A stretch of DNA of 64,000 nucleotides from assembly GCA_028751875.1 (NCBI GenBank), contig CM054145.1, positions 2,274,476 to 2,338,475 on the forward strand, given 5' to 3'. The stretch comes from Rapana venosa. Lineage: Eukaryota; Mollusca; Gastropoda; Neogastropoda; Muricidae. The notes below the pieces were generated by a model, which did not search any database, was not told the DNA's origin, and worked only from the letters and a program-made list of their open reading frames with translations. This document shows, in pieces, positions 33,709 through 43,360 of the stretch (its first letter is position 1; every line of letters begins with the position of its first letter). The position numbers and the translations under genes are program-made.

Positions 33709-34079
33709 TAAAAGTCAACTTTAACTTGTTCCCTGCAGGGTATGGTTCTGTCATCTATCGCCTACATTTTTTCTATATACAGTTTAAATGGTACTGGATG
33801 TGATAGCAGCGTGTTGATAAAGTTCTCTGAGGAAAACTCTGTTGGAGTGTGTGACACTGACCCTTGTGTATTGTAAGGAAGCTGAAGAGTTTTCTCTATG
33901 AGGAAAATGGTAATGATGTGTAGAAGATTAGGAGGGCTGCCTGAAGTCTATGATGATTGATGTGTTTCTTGTGGATGTTTTGTTTTCTTCTTTCTGAGTT
34001 CTTTTCATTGATGTATTTTGAATGGCTTGTCTTCACCTGCAAGATTTTCTGTTTTGAAGATATTTACGTTATTCCCTGT
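33709..34079 (+). pseudogene. RT remnant of M4 and 3' region (right of gap)
   Basis: Reads STLTCSLQGMVLS followed later by VLIKFSEENSVG, where the catalytic DD has become EE. After that the 'cactgacccttgtgtattgt' stretch marks the place where unit C carries the Rex1-like insertion; here it is uninterrupted. Ends with a 'gttttgaagatattt' tail. Confidence 0.65.
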
Positions 34080-34345
34080 GTGTCTGTGGCAGTCTCCATC
34101 TTTGCCAGAAATTTCTAGATCAAAGGACTTGTTCATCACCACGGGACTTCTTCATGCCGCAGAGACATCTTCATTGCAAGACTTCAGTTCTTCAGGATGT
34201 TCTCTTGGGGAGGATGGCTTCTCACCACATGGGACTTTCATCACCACAAACATTCTTCATGACCCATGGATTTGTTCATCACCACAAGGACATCTCTTCA
34301 TCACCACAAAGATTCTTCATCACTGCAATAACCCCTTCATTCCAG
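34080..34345 (+). repeat. M5 minisatellite, unit B
   Basis: Irregular units of 'ttcatcaccacaaggacat' and related forms. It starts after 'gtgtctgtggcagtctccat'. Copies are too diverged to give an exact period. Confidence 0.7.
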
Positions 34346-34695
34346 GACTTCAGAAGTCCTCTTTGACTGCTTTCCTTCAAGGTATGGTTGTGTAACCTGT
34401 CCTCTTCCTTCTGTATACAATTTGAATTGTACTGGATTGGTTAATGACATCAATGCTGTGTATATTCTTAACAAGTGGAGTAGATTTCTGTAGACAAAAG
34501 TGCAGTGAATAAAAGTGTAGAAATGTGTAGCAAGAAAGCAAGACTGCATGAAGTCAGGATGCATTAATGTTATACTGTGCTATGGTCTGTGATGATTTGT
34601 TTCTTCTTGATGTCCGTCTGTTCTTTTCTTTTTACCTACCCTGCTTGTAAGCTGCTCCAGTTTTCTCTTTTGAGATGTTTTTTGTTTTTTTTGAC
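34346..34695 (+). pseudogene. RT remnant of M5 and 3' region, unit B
   Basis: Reads SSLTAFLQGMVV-stop-PVLFLLYT, a decayed QGxVLSPVLFxLYT motif. The DD region is lost ('gttaatgacatcaatgctg'). The shared 3' motif 'ggatgcattaatgttatact' follows at about 34558, then a 'cttttgagatg' tail. Confidence 0.62.
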
Positions 34696-34863
34696 AGAAT
34701 CAGCAAGAACTCTTCATCATCTCTGGGATTTCAGTCATCATCAATACCAGGACTTGATCAGCTTCAGGACTTGATCAACACCAGGACTTGATCAACACCA
34801 GCACTTCATCAGCACCAGGATTTTATCATCAACACCGGCACGTCATAAACACCAGCACTTCAA
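34696..34863 (+). repeat. M6 minisatellite, unit B
   Basis: Units of about 17-18 bases, 'caacaccaggacttgatc' and 'cagcaccagg', after 'gacagaatcagcaagaactc'. Confidence 0.8.
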
Positions 34864-35255
34864 AAGTCAACTTGTACGTGTTCCCTGCAAGGTATGGTTC
34901 TGTCACCCATTCTATTCACTTTTTTATACAAACAGTGAAGACCGTACTGGATCTGATAGCACTGTGTGATAAAGTTCTCTGATGATACTGCTCTTGGAGA
35001 CTTTTGAGATTTACAGTTTGTATAGTCTAAAGGTTGGGGAGGGGTTAAATGTAGAGATTAAAATTGTAAAAACCATGTAGCAAGATAGTGGGTAGAATGA
35101 AGGTGATGATACATTAGTGTAACACTGTGCTGTGCTCTGTGATGATTTCTTGACTTTTAAAAAATTCATTCATTAGTAAATGGCTTGCTCATTACCTACA
35201 CAGAGTTGTCTTTTTTGAGATGATAATTTATTCCTGTTTTTTTTTTATTGCCAGA
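34864..35255 (+). pseudogene. RT remnant of M6 and 3' region, unit B
   Basis: The best preserved RT remnant: STCTCSLQGMVLSPILFT, then after stops and a frameshift VIKFSDDTALGD. Between them 'actggatctgat' corresponds to TGSD of the Rex1-like element's TNDCTGSD. The 3' region ends with 'tgtcttttttgagatgataa'. The sequence caaggtatgg, which looks like a splice donor, is simply the codons for QGM. Confidence 0.75.
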
Positions 35256-35282
35256 CTCTTCGCCAGAATTTCTTGATGGCAG

Positions 35283-35580
35283 GGACTTCTTCATGGCCGT
35301 AAGGACTTTGTCTTTGCCAGGATAACTTCATCACAAGACTTCTTCCTTGTCACAAGGACTTTGCCAGGATATCTTCATCACAAGACTTCTTCCTTGTCAC
35401 AAGGACTTTGTCTTTGCCAGGATAACTTCATCACAAGACTTCTTCATTGTCACAAAGACTTTGTCTTTGCCAGGATAACTTCATCACAAGACTTCTTCAT
35501 TGGCACAAAGACTTTGTCTTTGCCAGGATAACTTCATCACAAGACTTCTTCATTGTCACAAAGACTTCTTCGTCACTGAA
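35283..35580 (+). repeat. 53-bp minisatellite, unit C
   Basis: Five copies, one shortened by an internal deletion ('aggactttgccaggatatc'), plus a terminal partial copy ending 'cttcttcgtcactgaaaaaa'. Unit B has four. Confidence 0.9.
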
Positions 35581-35595
35581 AAAACTTCATTATCT

Positions 35596-35832
35596 GTTCC
35601 TCAGCTTGAGCTGCAAGGTTCACCAATGGTGAGATTTTTACTTGTACAACCAGTTTTTCACATTATTAAGATAGCAGCAGTTACTTTGGGGACACAGTTT
35701 GGATTGGAACTGACCAGAGGAGTCAGTACTGATGAGAACTGCAGGGTGAAATCCTCTGAAACAGGCGTCTCTGTGGTGCCTTGATCCCAGACCATCAGAT
35801 CACTAGGATAATGCTCTGCTGTCCTGCCCCTC
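35596..35832 (-). mobile_element. tRNA-derived SINE in M1, unit C
   Basis: Same insertion as 22452-22700, with the 3' end ('ctcaccattggtgaaccttg' on the minus strand) at the left and the tRNA-like head at the right. Bases 35832-36050 are AT-rich 3' region containing 'gtattgcacc' and 'tttcatatttgaaaaatg'. Confidence 0.6.
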
Positions 35833-36054
35833 AATATTATGTATATACATTTTTATATGTAAACATTTCTTATAAAAAAGGGATAGTTTCTGCTTTAAAG
35901 TTTTTAATACATTTATTAATGGTGTATTGCACCTTTTTCTTTGGTAAATTGTTTCATATTTGAAAAATGTTGTTCTTTGTTTCTGATTAATGCACATAAG
36001 TTTTCTGTTTTAAAGATAAAAAAAGGGGTTTTTTTTTTAAATTTTGTCCTAGGA

Positions 36055-36300
36055 CTTCAAAACTTGACTATGGCCAAGACGTCATCTTTCTGCATTGTGG
36101 CCAAGACTCATCGTCACAAAGACTTCATCATCGCCAAGACTTAATCATCACCAAGACTTCTTCATCACCAAAAATTCATCATCACCAAGACTTAAATTCA
36201 TCACCAAGACTTCATCATCACCAAGACTTCGCAACACAGACTTCAACACAAAGACTTGATCATGGAAAAGGGTTTTTTTTACAAGGCAAAGATTTCATTC
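36055..36300 (+). repeat. 17-bp minisatellite, unit C (short)
   Basis: Begins 'aaacttgactatggccaaga'. About ten units of 'cttcatcatcaccaaga' with deletions, far fewer than in units B and D. Confidence 0.85.
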
Positions 36301-36654
36301 ATCGTTATGAAGAGTTCAACAATGCCAAGACTTTGTCATCGTTGGGAAAAGTTATTGCTTCAAGCAAAACGTGGGCTAGACTTATCATGGATTATCACAG
36401 ACATGTTGCCACGGCATATTTGAAGCCACACTCTTGGTTCTGTTGTAAACCAGCTCCACAGTTTGTATTGCTGATGGACATGCTTCTTCAGGACAAAAAT
36501 GCCCTGTCTTAATGATAGGACGTCAGTCTGGATGAATTTTGGGTTGTATGATTTTTGTTTTAAAAAAAATCTGTTGTTTGAGGCATGACTTTGTTTTTGT
36601 GTTTTCTTCTTTTTTTTTGTTTCTTGTTTTTGATGAGTGTGTGTAGGTGACATG
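36300..36654 (+). other. M2 spacer, unit C (empty LINE site)
   Basis: 'gttatgaagagttcaacaatgcc' and 'atcatggattatcacagaca' continue directly from the minisatellite with no CR1/L2-like LINE. The first 'accagctccacag' block is at about 36448. Confidence 0.65.
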
Positions 36655-36910
36655 AATTTTGGATGTCAGAAAATGGAAGTGGGAAAAAAGAGGAGGATGG
36701 AGGACCCACAAAAAAAAGAAAAAGAAATGGGGAAAAGAAAAGGTGGTTGGAGGCCCCACAAAAAAAAAATAAAAAAAGAGAAAAAAAGAATGGGGAAAAG
36801 AAAAGGTGGTTGGAGGCCCCACAAAATAAATTTTAAAAAAGAGAAGAAAAAAAAAAGAAAAGGGGAAAAGAAAAGGCGGTTGGAGGCCCCACAAAATTTT
36901 AAAAAAAAAA
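36655..36910 (+). repeat. Homopurine tract F, unit C
   Basis: After 'gtgacatgaattttggatgt', a block of 55-60 bases with 'ggggaaaagaaaagg', then 'tggttggaggccccac', occurs three times in tandem (ends near 36760, 36822 and 36893). Otherwise A and G only. Unit B has one such block. Confidence 0.85.
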
Positions 36911-37800
36911 AAAAAATCAACAACGAAATAGTGTCTTGACTCTGTATGGCTGTACTGATGTCACCATTTATTGACTTTATAGTGAGTTTTAAAATGATAA
37001 TTTAATCCTGACATTGTTGATTGTCCATTGAACCTTTGTTGGGAGATGCGCTGGACGGGAAATATTTTTTTAATTTGCGAAAGCAGCACCAAGTTGTAGT
37101 ACTTTGTGTGTATGATGTTGTAATGTAGGCTTAAAAATGACCATGACTTGTGTGTATGATTTTGAAGTGGAAAAGTATGCCCTAAAGTAGCTAGAGCTTT
37201 GTTGTCATTTGGATCAGACTGAACTTGTGTTGTGGTCTCCTAGTGCAGAAAATGATGTTTGTTGTGATGTGTGGAGAAAGATTGTGGTGGTGAAGTCGTG
37301 TTGATGTGGGCAGGCAGGAAGAGAATGAATTGGGGTGTGGGCAAATCCATGCTGGGGCCCTTTAAAGACGGGACAATAAACGCCATGGCAGATTGGAGGC
37401 AACAGAGAGGAGAGAGGAGGTGAAAGCAGCGTGAATTTTGGGGTGTGGTTTTGTGTGTGGGGTTGGCAGTTAGCTAACCAGTAGTTACTTTTATGATTTT
37501 CAGTTTGCATTTGGGTGTGTGTGAGAGAGAGATAGGGGGGAGGAAGGAAACCTGTGGCACGGGTTTGTTTTTATGGATTATTATTATGTTGCCGTGACAT
37601 ATTTGAAGCAGCATTTCTTGGTCCTGTTGTAAAACCAGCTCCACAGTTGTATTGCTGATGTACATGCTTGTTGAAGACACAATGCTCTGTCTTAATGTTA
37701 TACTATTCAGTTTGTTTGATTTAAAATTTTTTGTTTTGGTTCTTTAAAAGTATTTTTAACTTTTTGTTAGATATCACTTTGATATTTTTCTTTGTTCTTG
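36911..37800 (+). other. M2 spacer, unit C
   Basis: Matches 25731-26630 throughout, including 'gtcatttggatcagactgaa', 'ggtctcctagtgcagaaaat' and 'gtgaaagcagcgtgaatttt'. The second 'accagctccacag' block is at about 37633. No gene is recognised. Confidence 0.65.
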
Positions 37801-37814
37801 TTGATTCAGTGTTT

Positions 37815-38002
37815 ATGTGGGGGACATGATTTTGGGATGTCGGGAACTGAAACTGGAAGGAAAAAAGGGGAGGCTGGAGGATCCACCCCCAAAAAAAAAA
37901 TAAATGATGGGGAAAAGAAAATGTGGTTGGCGGCTCCACACATAGAAAGAAGAGAAACAAGAATGTGGGGGAAAAGGTTGGAGGCCCCACAAAAGAAAAA
38001 TT
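37815..38002 (+). repeat. Homopurine tract G, unit C
   Basis: Counterpart of 26631-26820, with 'ggctggaggatcc', 'ggcggctccacacatag' and 'aaggttggaggccccac'. Confidence 0.8.
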
Positions 38003-38055
38003 TGTCTGACTCTGAGTATGTTTCTGTCACCATTATACATTTTGTGTTGAGTTTG

Positions 38056-38182
38056 TAATCAAGATCAGTGTATGCAGACGTGATCAAGATCAGTGTGTCC
38101 AGACGTAATCAAGATCAGTGCATCCAAAGATAATCAAGATCAGTGTATCCAGACGTAAACAAGATCAGTGTATCCACTTTCA
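38056..38182 (+). repeat. 25-bp minisatellite, unit C
   Basis: About five copies of the unit seen at 26868, with the same variant order at the right end ('gcatccaaaga', then 'aacaagatc'). The shorter length therefore reflects loss or gain at the left end. Confidence 0.9.
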
Positions 38183-38365
38183 ACAGAAAGTCTGTTTGTG
38201 AACTGTAGTGCCATACATCAGTTGCTTGGGTTTTCAAGGTGAGATAGACAGCGGCTTGATACTCAGCGATGTGCGGAGCACATAGCTAGCTGCAATCTCA
38301 CAGAATGGAAACAATGACAACTGGACCTTCAGTTTTTGCTGAATACTCCAAGTAGTTATAGTATC

Positions 38366-38475
38366 ACACACACACAACACACACACAAAAAGGGTGGTGC
38401 TGCCATGTGGCACACGCTCCCCCCGGGGGAGAGCACCCCCAAACTTAAAGTGGTATAAAATAAAATAAAAGAAAA
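38366..38475 (+). mobile_element. CA microsatellite and SINE 3' tail, unit C
   Basis: An interrupted CA run, then 'aaaaagggtggtgctgcc', 'ggggagagcacccc' and an AAAT-rich tail. Same insertion as 27226-27345. Bases 38183-38365 and 38475-38703 are conserved spacer. Confidence 0.55.
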
Positions 38476-38949
38476 TTCCCATTTCATATAATTCTTTTTT
38501 TTTAATTGTCCATTGGGGAAAAAAATCATGGTCTTATTATTGAAGTCTAGATTGTGTCTGGTTAATTATCTTTGTATTGCTCAATCAGTGATAGATTTGA
38601 TTGACATCTGCTGGGATGTTTAGGCGTTCATTGCTTGAAGGCTCTTTCTCTCTGCAAGAATGTCTTCACTGCTGCTAGAATCTCATCAGCGCAAGGACTA
38701 CTTAATAATAATAATAATAATAAATGGAACTTTATAGCGCTATATCTTGCAAAGACAAATCAAAGCGCATGCATTCAACCTAATCTTACACAGTCATACA
38801 ACCAATGACAAATAATCAATAGTTCCAACAGACATTACAAACATGGTACGCTGCAGACCAAATCTGGGTCGGGGAAGAGAAAGAGTTTTATAACCAGGTG
38901 GTGTCACTTGTTTTATTTTCGGTTCATGACCGTGTGGTTTTAACCAGGT

Positions 38950-40301
38950 TTATGTAAGAAACGTTAGATCAATATTCTGTTCAGAAATGAAAACAGAAAT
39001 GAGATCAGCTTTACCTTCTGGGCAGACAGATTGCACGTTGAACAAGCACATGCTAAGGAGGTTTGAAGGAGGCAGAGAGGTTGATGTTAACTGTGGTGAA
39101 TTAGGATAACTGTCAGAGGAAGTGGATGAAGGCGATGGTAGAGATGTGGAGAGTGGGAGAGCAGACAAATGTTTGGATTGAGAGTCAGGTGTAGAAGCGG
39201 GGAAAGAACTGGACAAGTTTGGGGATTTACAGTTTCATACACATCGCGATACACATAACTATCAGAAACACGTTTTGTCAAAGTCATTACACAGGAAGAA
39301 GCAGGTTGATCAGAGGGAAGCAAAGCGGAGTTGTCCCTTTGGGTTTCGGTGGGTAGCGGCAGTGACGTCAGAAGCTAGGGGGAGACGGATGTGGGGGCCA
39401 CAGGCGATGACGTCTGCCGGCACGGTTCCTCGTCTAGTTTTGCGGCGGTTGAAATTTCACTTGGGAATGGCCTCTTCCTGCTCTGCCCCCCCTCTGTGAC
39501 TTGACACACTTGTTGTTGGTGGCCTCTTTCTGCCACGCTCCTCCTCTCCTCTCTTTCCCCATTACCAAAGCCAAAAAGATCTCCAACTTCACTTGGGATG
39601 GCCTCCTCTTCTTCTCTCCTCCTTTGCAGTCTCTTCTTGCCTCTCCGCCTCCTCTTCTCCTCCACCTCCTCAGAGGACTGCTCTACAGATCCACTTAGGA
39701 TGGCCTCCTCTTCTCCTCCTCTATGTGACTTTCCAGATCTGCTCCCCTGTCCACCTTCTTGCCTCTGCACTGCCTCTTCTCCAGGAGCATTCTCTCCGGG
39801 TCCACTTGGGATGTCCTCCTCTTCTCCTCCTCTATGTGACTTTCGAGATCTCATTCCCCGTCCACCTTCTCGCCTCTGCACTGCCACCTCAGCAGGAGCA
39901 TTCTCTCCGGGTCCATTTACAAGAGCATCCATGTCCCTCTGCACTGCCACCTCAGCAGGAGCATTCTCTCCGGGTCCATTTACAAGAGCATCCATGTCCC
40001 TCTGCACTGCCACCTCAGCAGGAGCATTCTCTCCGGGTCCATTTACAAGAGCATCCATGTCCCTCTGCACTGCCACCTCAGCAGGAGCATTCTCTCCGGG
40101 TCCATTTACAAGAGCATCCATGTCCCTCTGCAGAGCATTGTTCTCTTTCTGCAACTTTCTTTTCCTTCTTTGGAGGTTCTGCAGACGAGCCCTCACTTGC
40201 GCTACTTCAAGCTCAATCCTGTTGATCTCCTCAGCGTTGCGGTCCCGTTTCTTTGTCAGATTTCTGACATTTTGGGGTCCAGTTAATCTCACAGAAGCCA
40301 T
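38950..40301 (-). pseudogene. ORF1-like/endonuclease-start frame, unit C
   Basis: A 308-codon frame from 40301 to 39375 contains the coiled-coil-like N-terminus (residues ~18-65), four in-frame copies of the 21-residue repeat (residues ~60-145) and two diverged copies of a Glu/Arg/Gly-rich block (KSHRGGEEE). A frameshift follows. The downstream frame resumes at YVYRDVYETVNPQTCPVLSP and ends with the endonuclease start LSMCLFNVQSVCPEGKADLI and the TAA at 38950. Confidence 0.75.
39873..40125 (-). repeat. 63-bp in-frame coding VNTR, unit C
   Basis: Four nearly identical 63-bp copies encoding RDMDALVNGPGENAPAEVAVQ (21 residues). Unit B has two intact copies and one degenerate copy (about 28745-28932). 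Unit D has about two degraded copies (53700-53840). The period keeps the frame open. Confidence 0.92.
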
Positions 40302-40356
40302 TGCGAATCAGATCGTAGAACACGCTGCTACTTTCCACAACTGCATGCATCACTTC

Positions 40357-40604
40357 AAGGACTACTTCATCAGTGCAAGGACTACTTCATCAGTGCAAGG
40401 ACTACTTCATCACTGCAAGGACTTCTTCATTACTGTAAGGACTTCTTCATCAGTGCAAGGACTACTTCATCAGTGCAAGGACTTCTTCATCAGTGCAAGG
40501 ACTTCTTCATCAGTGCAAGGACTACGTCATCACTGCAAGGACTTCTTCATCACTGCAAGGACTACTTCATCACTGCAAGGACTTCTTCATCACTGCAAGG
40601 ACTT
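40357..40604 (+). repeat. 20-bp minisatellite, unit C, first block
   Basis: About 12 copies of 'ctacttcatcactgcaagga' and variants, between the LINE and the RNase H fragment. Confidence 0.92.
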
Positions 40605-41335
40605 CTTCTTCTTTGCGTTGCCTGGGTTATGTTGTGAGACCAGATCTTCTGAGGAATTCAGCAGTTGCCTGCAGGTCATCTACCGTGCCGTACAGTTTCT
40701 GCTCCAGAGGCGTGGGCTCAGGCCACACTTCCAGCCTTAGAGTCTGGAGGGTCCTGCCGTCTTGTAGGATGTGGGCCGTATCCTGTTCTTCTTCTCCACA
40801 GGGGCACATAGCAGATGGTGTAATTTTCAATTTTCTGTGGAGGTGTTTATTCAGCCTGTTGTGCCCTGTGCATAGTCTGAAAATGACCACCTGTGCTTGT
40901 CATGAAAGCTGGTGATAAGGGTCTGGTTTGAGTGGTGATCTGAAGAGAGATTTGATGTTTTTCATCTCCATTAGGTTGACAGGATTGTTCTCTTGCTCCT
41001 CTCTTGCCCCATCTTGTCTGTTTGCTCATTTCCTTTAATGCCGCAGTGGGAGGGGATCCACTGGAGCTCTATGCGTAAGGCGTTAAGACTGTGCAGTGCC
41101 CTCTCCAGATCTTCCAGTTGTCCGGCATTATAGGACTGCAGCACAGAGAGTGCGTCGGTCAGGAAGACGACTTGGGTGTTGTTGTCCACTCTGCTGTTGA
41201 TGACATTTGCTGCATGGATCAGGGCTTCTACTTCAGCCTTGTAGTTATTATAATGCAGGCCTGGTGGAATAGCTTCGGCCTGCCATTCTCCATTAGGGTA
41301 CTGAATGTAGACCCCCGCACCTCCACACTTGACAG
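40605..41335 (-). mobile_element. RNase H LINE fragment, unit C
   Basis: Same insertion as 29451-30180 and better preserved. Frames include VVFLTDALSVLQSY and ELQWIPSHCGIKGNEQTDKM, then a frameshift, then the C-terminal region with HLHRKLKITPSAMCPCGEEE and HILQDGRTLQTLRLE. The 3' end carries a short AAG tail at the left edge. Confidence 0.85.
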
Positions 41336-41490
41336 CATCATCACTGCAAGGACTACTTCATCACTGCAAGGACTACTTCATCACTGCAAGGACTTCTTCA
41401 TCACTGCAAGGACTACTTCATCACTGCAAGGACTTCTTCATCACTGCAAGGACTTCATCAATACAAGGACTTCTTCATTACCAGGACTTC
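41336..41490 (+). repeat. 20-bp minisatellite, unit C, second block
   Basis: About seven copies, ending 'cattaccaggacttcaccag'. Confidence 0.9.
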
Positions 41491-42060
41491 ACCAGTCAAC
41501 ATTCACCGGTTCCTTTCAAGGTATGGGTCTGTCACCTGTGTTCTTCATTCTTTCAGTGTTGCCCCATTCCTCTGCTAGAACTGTGAGCTTCACCAGTGGT
41601 GAGGTTTTTGTGGGGGGGACCTCCCACCACTGTTTAGGTAGCCGCATTCCGGGGATGGTGTGTAAACATCTGTCTGAACGCGACACCCATGTGCATTCCT
41701 TTTTGAAATGTTGTCATCCGTTCCTGCAGGCATGAAATGGCCTACTCTTCCAACAGGTGGAATGGGTTTTTAATGTGCACACAATATTTTGTGCATGTAT
41801 TCACACACAGAGCCTCAGTTTATAGTCTCATCAAAAGGACTTTGACATTCAGTTTGATTTTTTGGTCAAACTGGGAAGAAAGGGCAAGGCTGGAATCGAA
41901 CCCAGAACCTCATGGTTTACTTGTTAGGTAGGTGAATGTCTTAACCATCCTGCCACCTTCCTTCTTCATTCTCTATGTAAATGATGATAATTGGATTGGA
42001 TTGGTTACCACCCTGTTGATGAAGTGCCCTGATGACACTGCTGTTGAAGATGGGTGAAAC
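41491..42060 (+). pseudogene. Rex1-like RT remnant of M3, split by a SINE (unit C)
   Basis: The left part reads STFTGSFQGMGLSPVFFIL. After the SINE, the right part (41962 on) reads FILYVNDDNWIGL and MKCPDDTAVEDG. This is the clearest of the M3 remnants. Confidence 0.75.
41552..41961 (-). mobile_element. tRNA-derived SINE in M3, unit C
   Basis: A 410-base element between perfect copies of ttcttcattct (41541-41551 and 41962-41972). It has the same boxes and body as 30396-30806. Confidence 0.87.
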
Positions 42061-42309
42061 TGACGCTGTGTGTGTTGTGAACAAGTTGAAAAGTTGTTTT
42101 TCTTATAAATAGAAATTTTCAGAATAAAATGGTACATATATGTAGCAAGAAAGACGCCTGCATGAATTCATGATGCATTAATGTTATACTGTGCTATTTT
42201 GTGTGATTTTATTTCTCTTTTCTTTTTTCTTTTATTGATTTTTTAATTTGAATGTTGGTTTCTCCTTGAAAATAATATTGATAAATGTTTTGCTATTTGT
42301 GCATGCGAC

Positions 42310-42552
42310 AGAAATTCATCACAAGAACTTCACCATGGCTTTGATTTCTCATCACCAGGGTTTCAGTCTTGGACTTCAGACTCCCTCGTCACACAGGACA
42401 TAACACCAGAACTGCAGTCTTCATCATCACCCAGACTTCACCATCACCAGGACAACTTCATCTTCACAACTGCATCTTCATCATCCCCCCAACTTCACCC
42501 ATCACCAGGGAACAACTTTCACCACAACTGCAGTTTTCATCATCACCCAGAC
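42310..42552 (+). repeat. 58-bp minisatellite, M4 unit C
   Basis: Irregular units with 'ctgcagtcttcatcatcacc', 'caccaggacaacttcatctt' and C-rich variants. It follows 'gcgacagaaattcatcacaa'. Bases 42060-42310 are the M3 3' region with 'cattaatgttatactgtgct', uninterrupted by the RT element. Confidence 0.78.
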
Positions 42553-42714
42553 TTTAAAAGTCAACTTTAACTTGTTCCCTGCAAGGTATGGTTCTGCCAT
42601 CTGTCGTCTACATTTTTTTCTATAGACACTTTAAAGGGTACTGGATGTGATAGCAGCGTGTTGATAAAGTTCTCTGAGGAAACTGCTGTTGGAGATGTGT
42701 GACACTGACACTGT
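42553..42714 (+). pseudogene. RT remnant of M4, unit C, left of the Rex1-like insertion
   Basis: Reads STLTCSLQGMVLP and, further on in another frame, IKFSEETAVGD. It ends at the target duplication cactgacactgt. After the insertion the module resumes at 46478. Confidence 0.68.
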
Positions 42715-42719
42715 TCAAA

Positions 42720-43360
42720 TTTCAAATTCAAATTCAAAAACTTTATTATCTCAAAGACAGAGAAATTCCGGCGGGTTACTCGCCATACATAAAAACAATA
42801 AACATTTAAACATAATATTTAAAACACACACACTGTCCAACATCAGCAAAACAGATAAAAAAGCACCACAAATCAGCATATCTCAGCCAGCCACAACCCC
42901 CCCCCCCCAAAAATCACTTTAACTCATGTGCGCACAAGTAAACCCATACGTCCGCACATACACAGTCACTCGTGCATGCACGCTCGCACATTTTTAAACA
43001 TTCGTACCCATGCTCACGCCATTTTATAATTATAAGTCAAAAATTTTTTAAACATGTTGTATAAGACAAATATTAATTAAAATACTATGTTCTTTTAAGA
43101 TATTGAACAGTCTAAAATAAAAAACACGCGCACGTATTTAAAAAAAAAAAAATCATTTGTATAACATGTAAGATAAGACAAAATATCAGTAAAAATTAAT
43201 ACTCTATTCTATTAGAAACTGAACACAGTTTACTGTAATAAAAAGGTAGCCTTTAGTCTCTCTCTCTCTCTCCCCTCTCTCTCTCATCTCCTCTCTCTCC
43301 TTCTCTCTCTCTTCTGTCCCTGGCTTTAGTTCAATTCAGATTTATTGTCATACAACTATT
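42720..43360 (-). other. 3' UTR of the Rex1-like LINE
   Basis: AT-rich, with a run of 12 C near 42898 and a (CT)n microsatellite at about 43256-43317. It contains no coding sequence. 'tttattgtcatacaactatt' at 43338 lies close to the ORF end. Confidence 0.65.

Larger units (their letters stand above)
22154..35255 (+). repeat. Higher-order repeat unit B
   Basis: About 13.1 kb between successive 'ctcttcgccagaatt' anchors. Modules are M1 22154-22935, M2 22936-27460, M3 27470-31140, M4 31140-34070 (broken by a 500-N gap and an RT element), M5 34080-34695 and M6 34696-35255. Insertions here are a CR1/L2-like RT fragment, a SINE fragment, the ORF1/endonuclease LINE, an RNase H LINE fragment, the M3 SINE and the (TGA)n-tailed RT element. 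Confidence 0.8.
38704..40356 (-). mobile_element. Internally deleted LINE (ORF1/endonuclease start), unit C
   Basis: Same insertion as 27571-29164, between 'aaggactactt' copies ending at 38703 and starting at 40357. Both ends are preserved: a short leader before the ATG at 40301, and 'gcaagatatagcgctataaa' with (ATT)n at the 3' end. The in-frame TAA before TWLK (38950-38952) is also present, so it predates amplification. It differs from unit B by four instead of two intact 63-bp coding repeats. Confidence 0.83.

Noticed and set aside
34868..34910. 'caag|gtatgg' after each minisatellite as a splice donor, with 'tttgattgccag' or 'ttttttgacag' before it as acceptor, implying a giant multi-exon gene
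   Set aside because: The recurring caaggtatggttctgtca is the codon string for QGMVLS of a reverse transcriptase and continues as SPILFT; conservation is explained by RT ancestry. No frame is conserved across the supposed exons.
36523..36939. F/S/P-rich minus-strand and K/E-rich plus-strand frames at the homopurine tracts
   Set aside because: Composition shadows of A/G-only DNA. Similar frames appear at 9524, 25476, 26510, 37721 and 50232 without conserved protein sequence.
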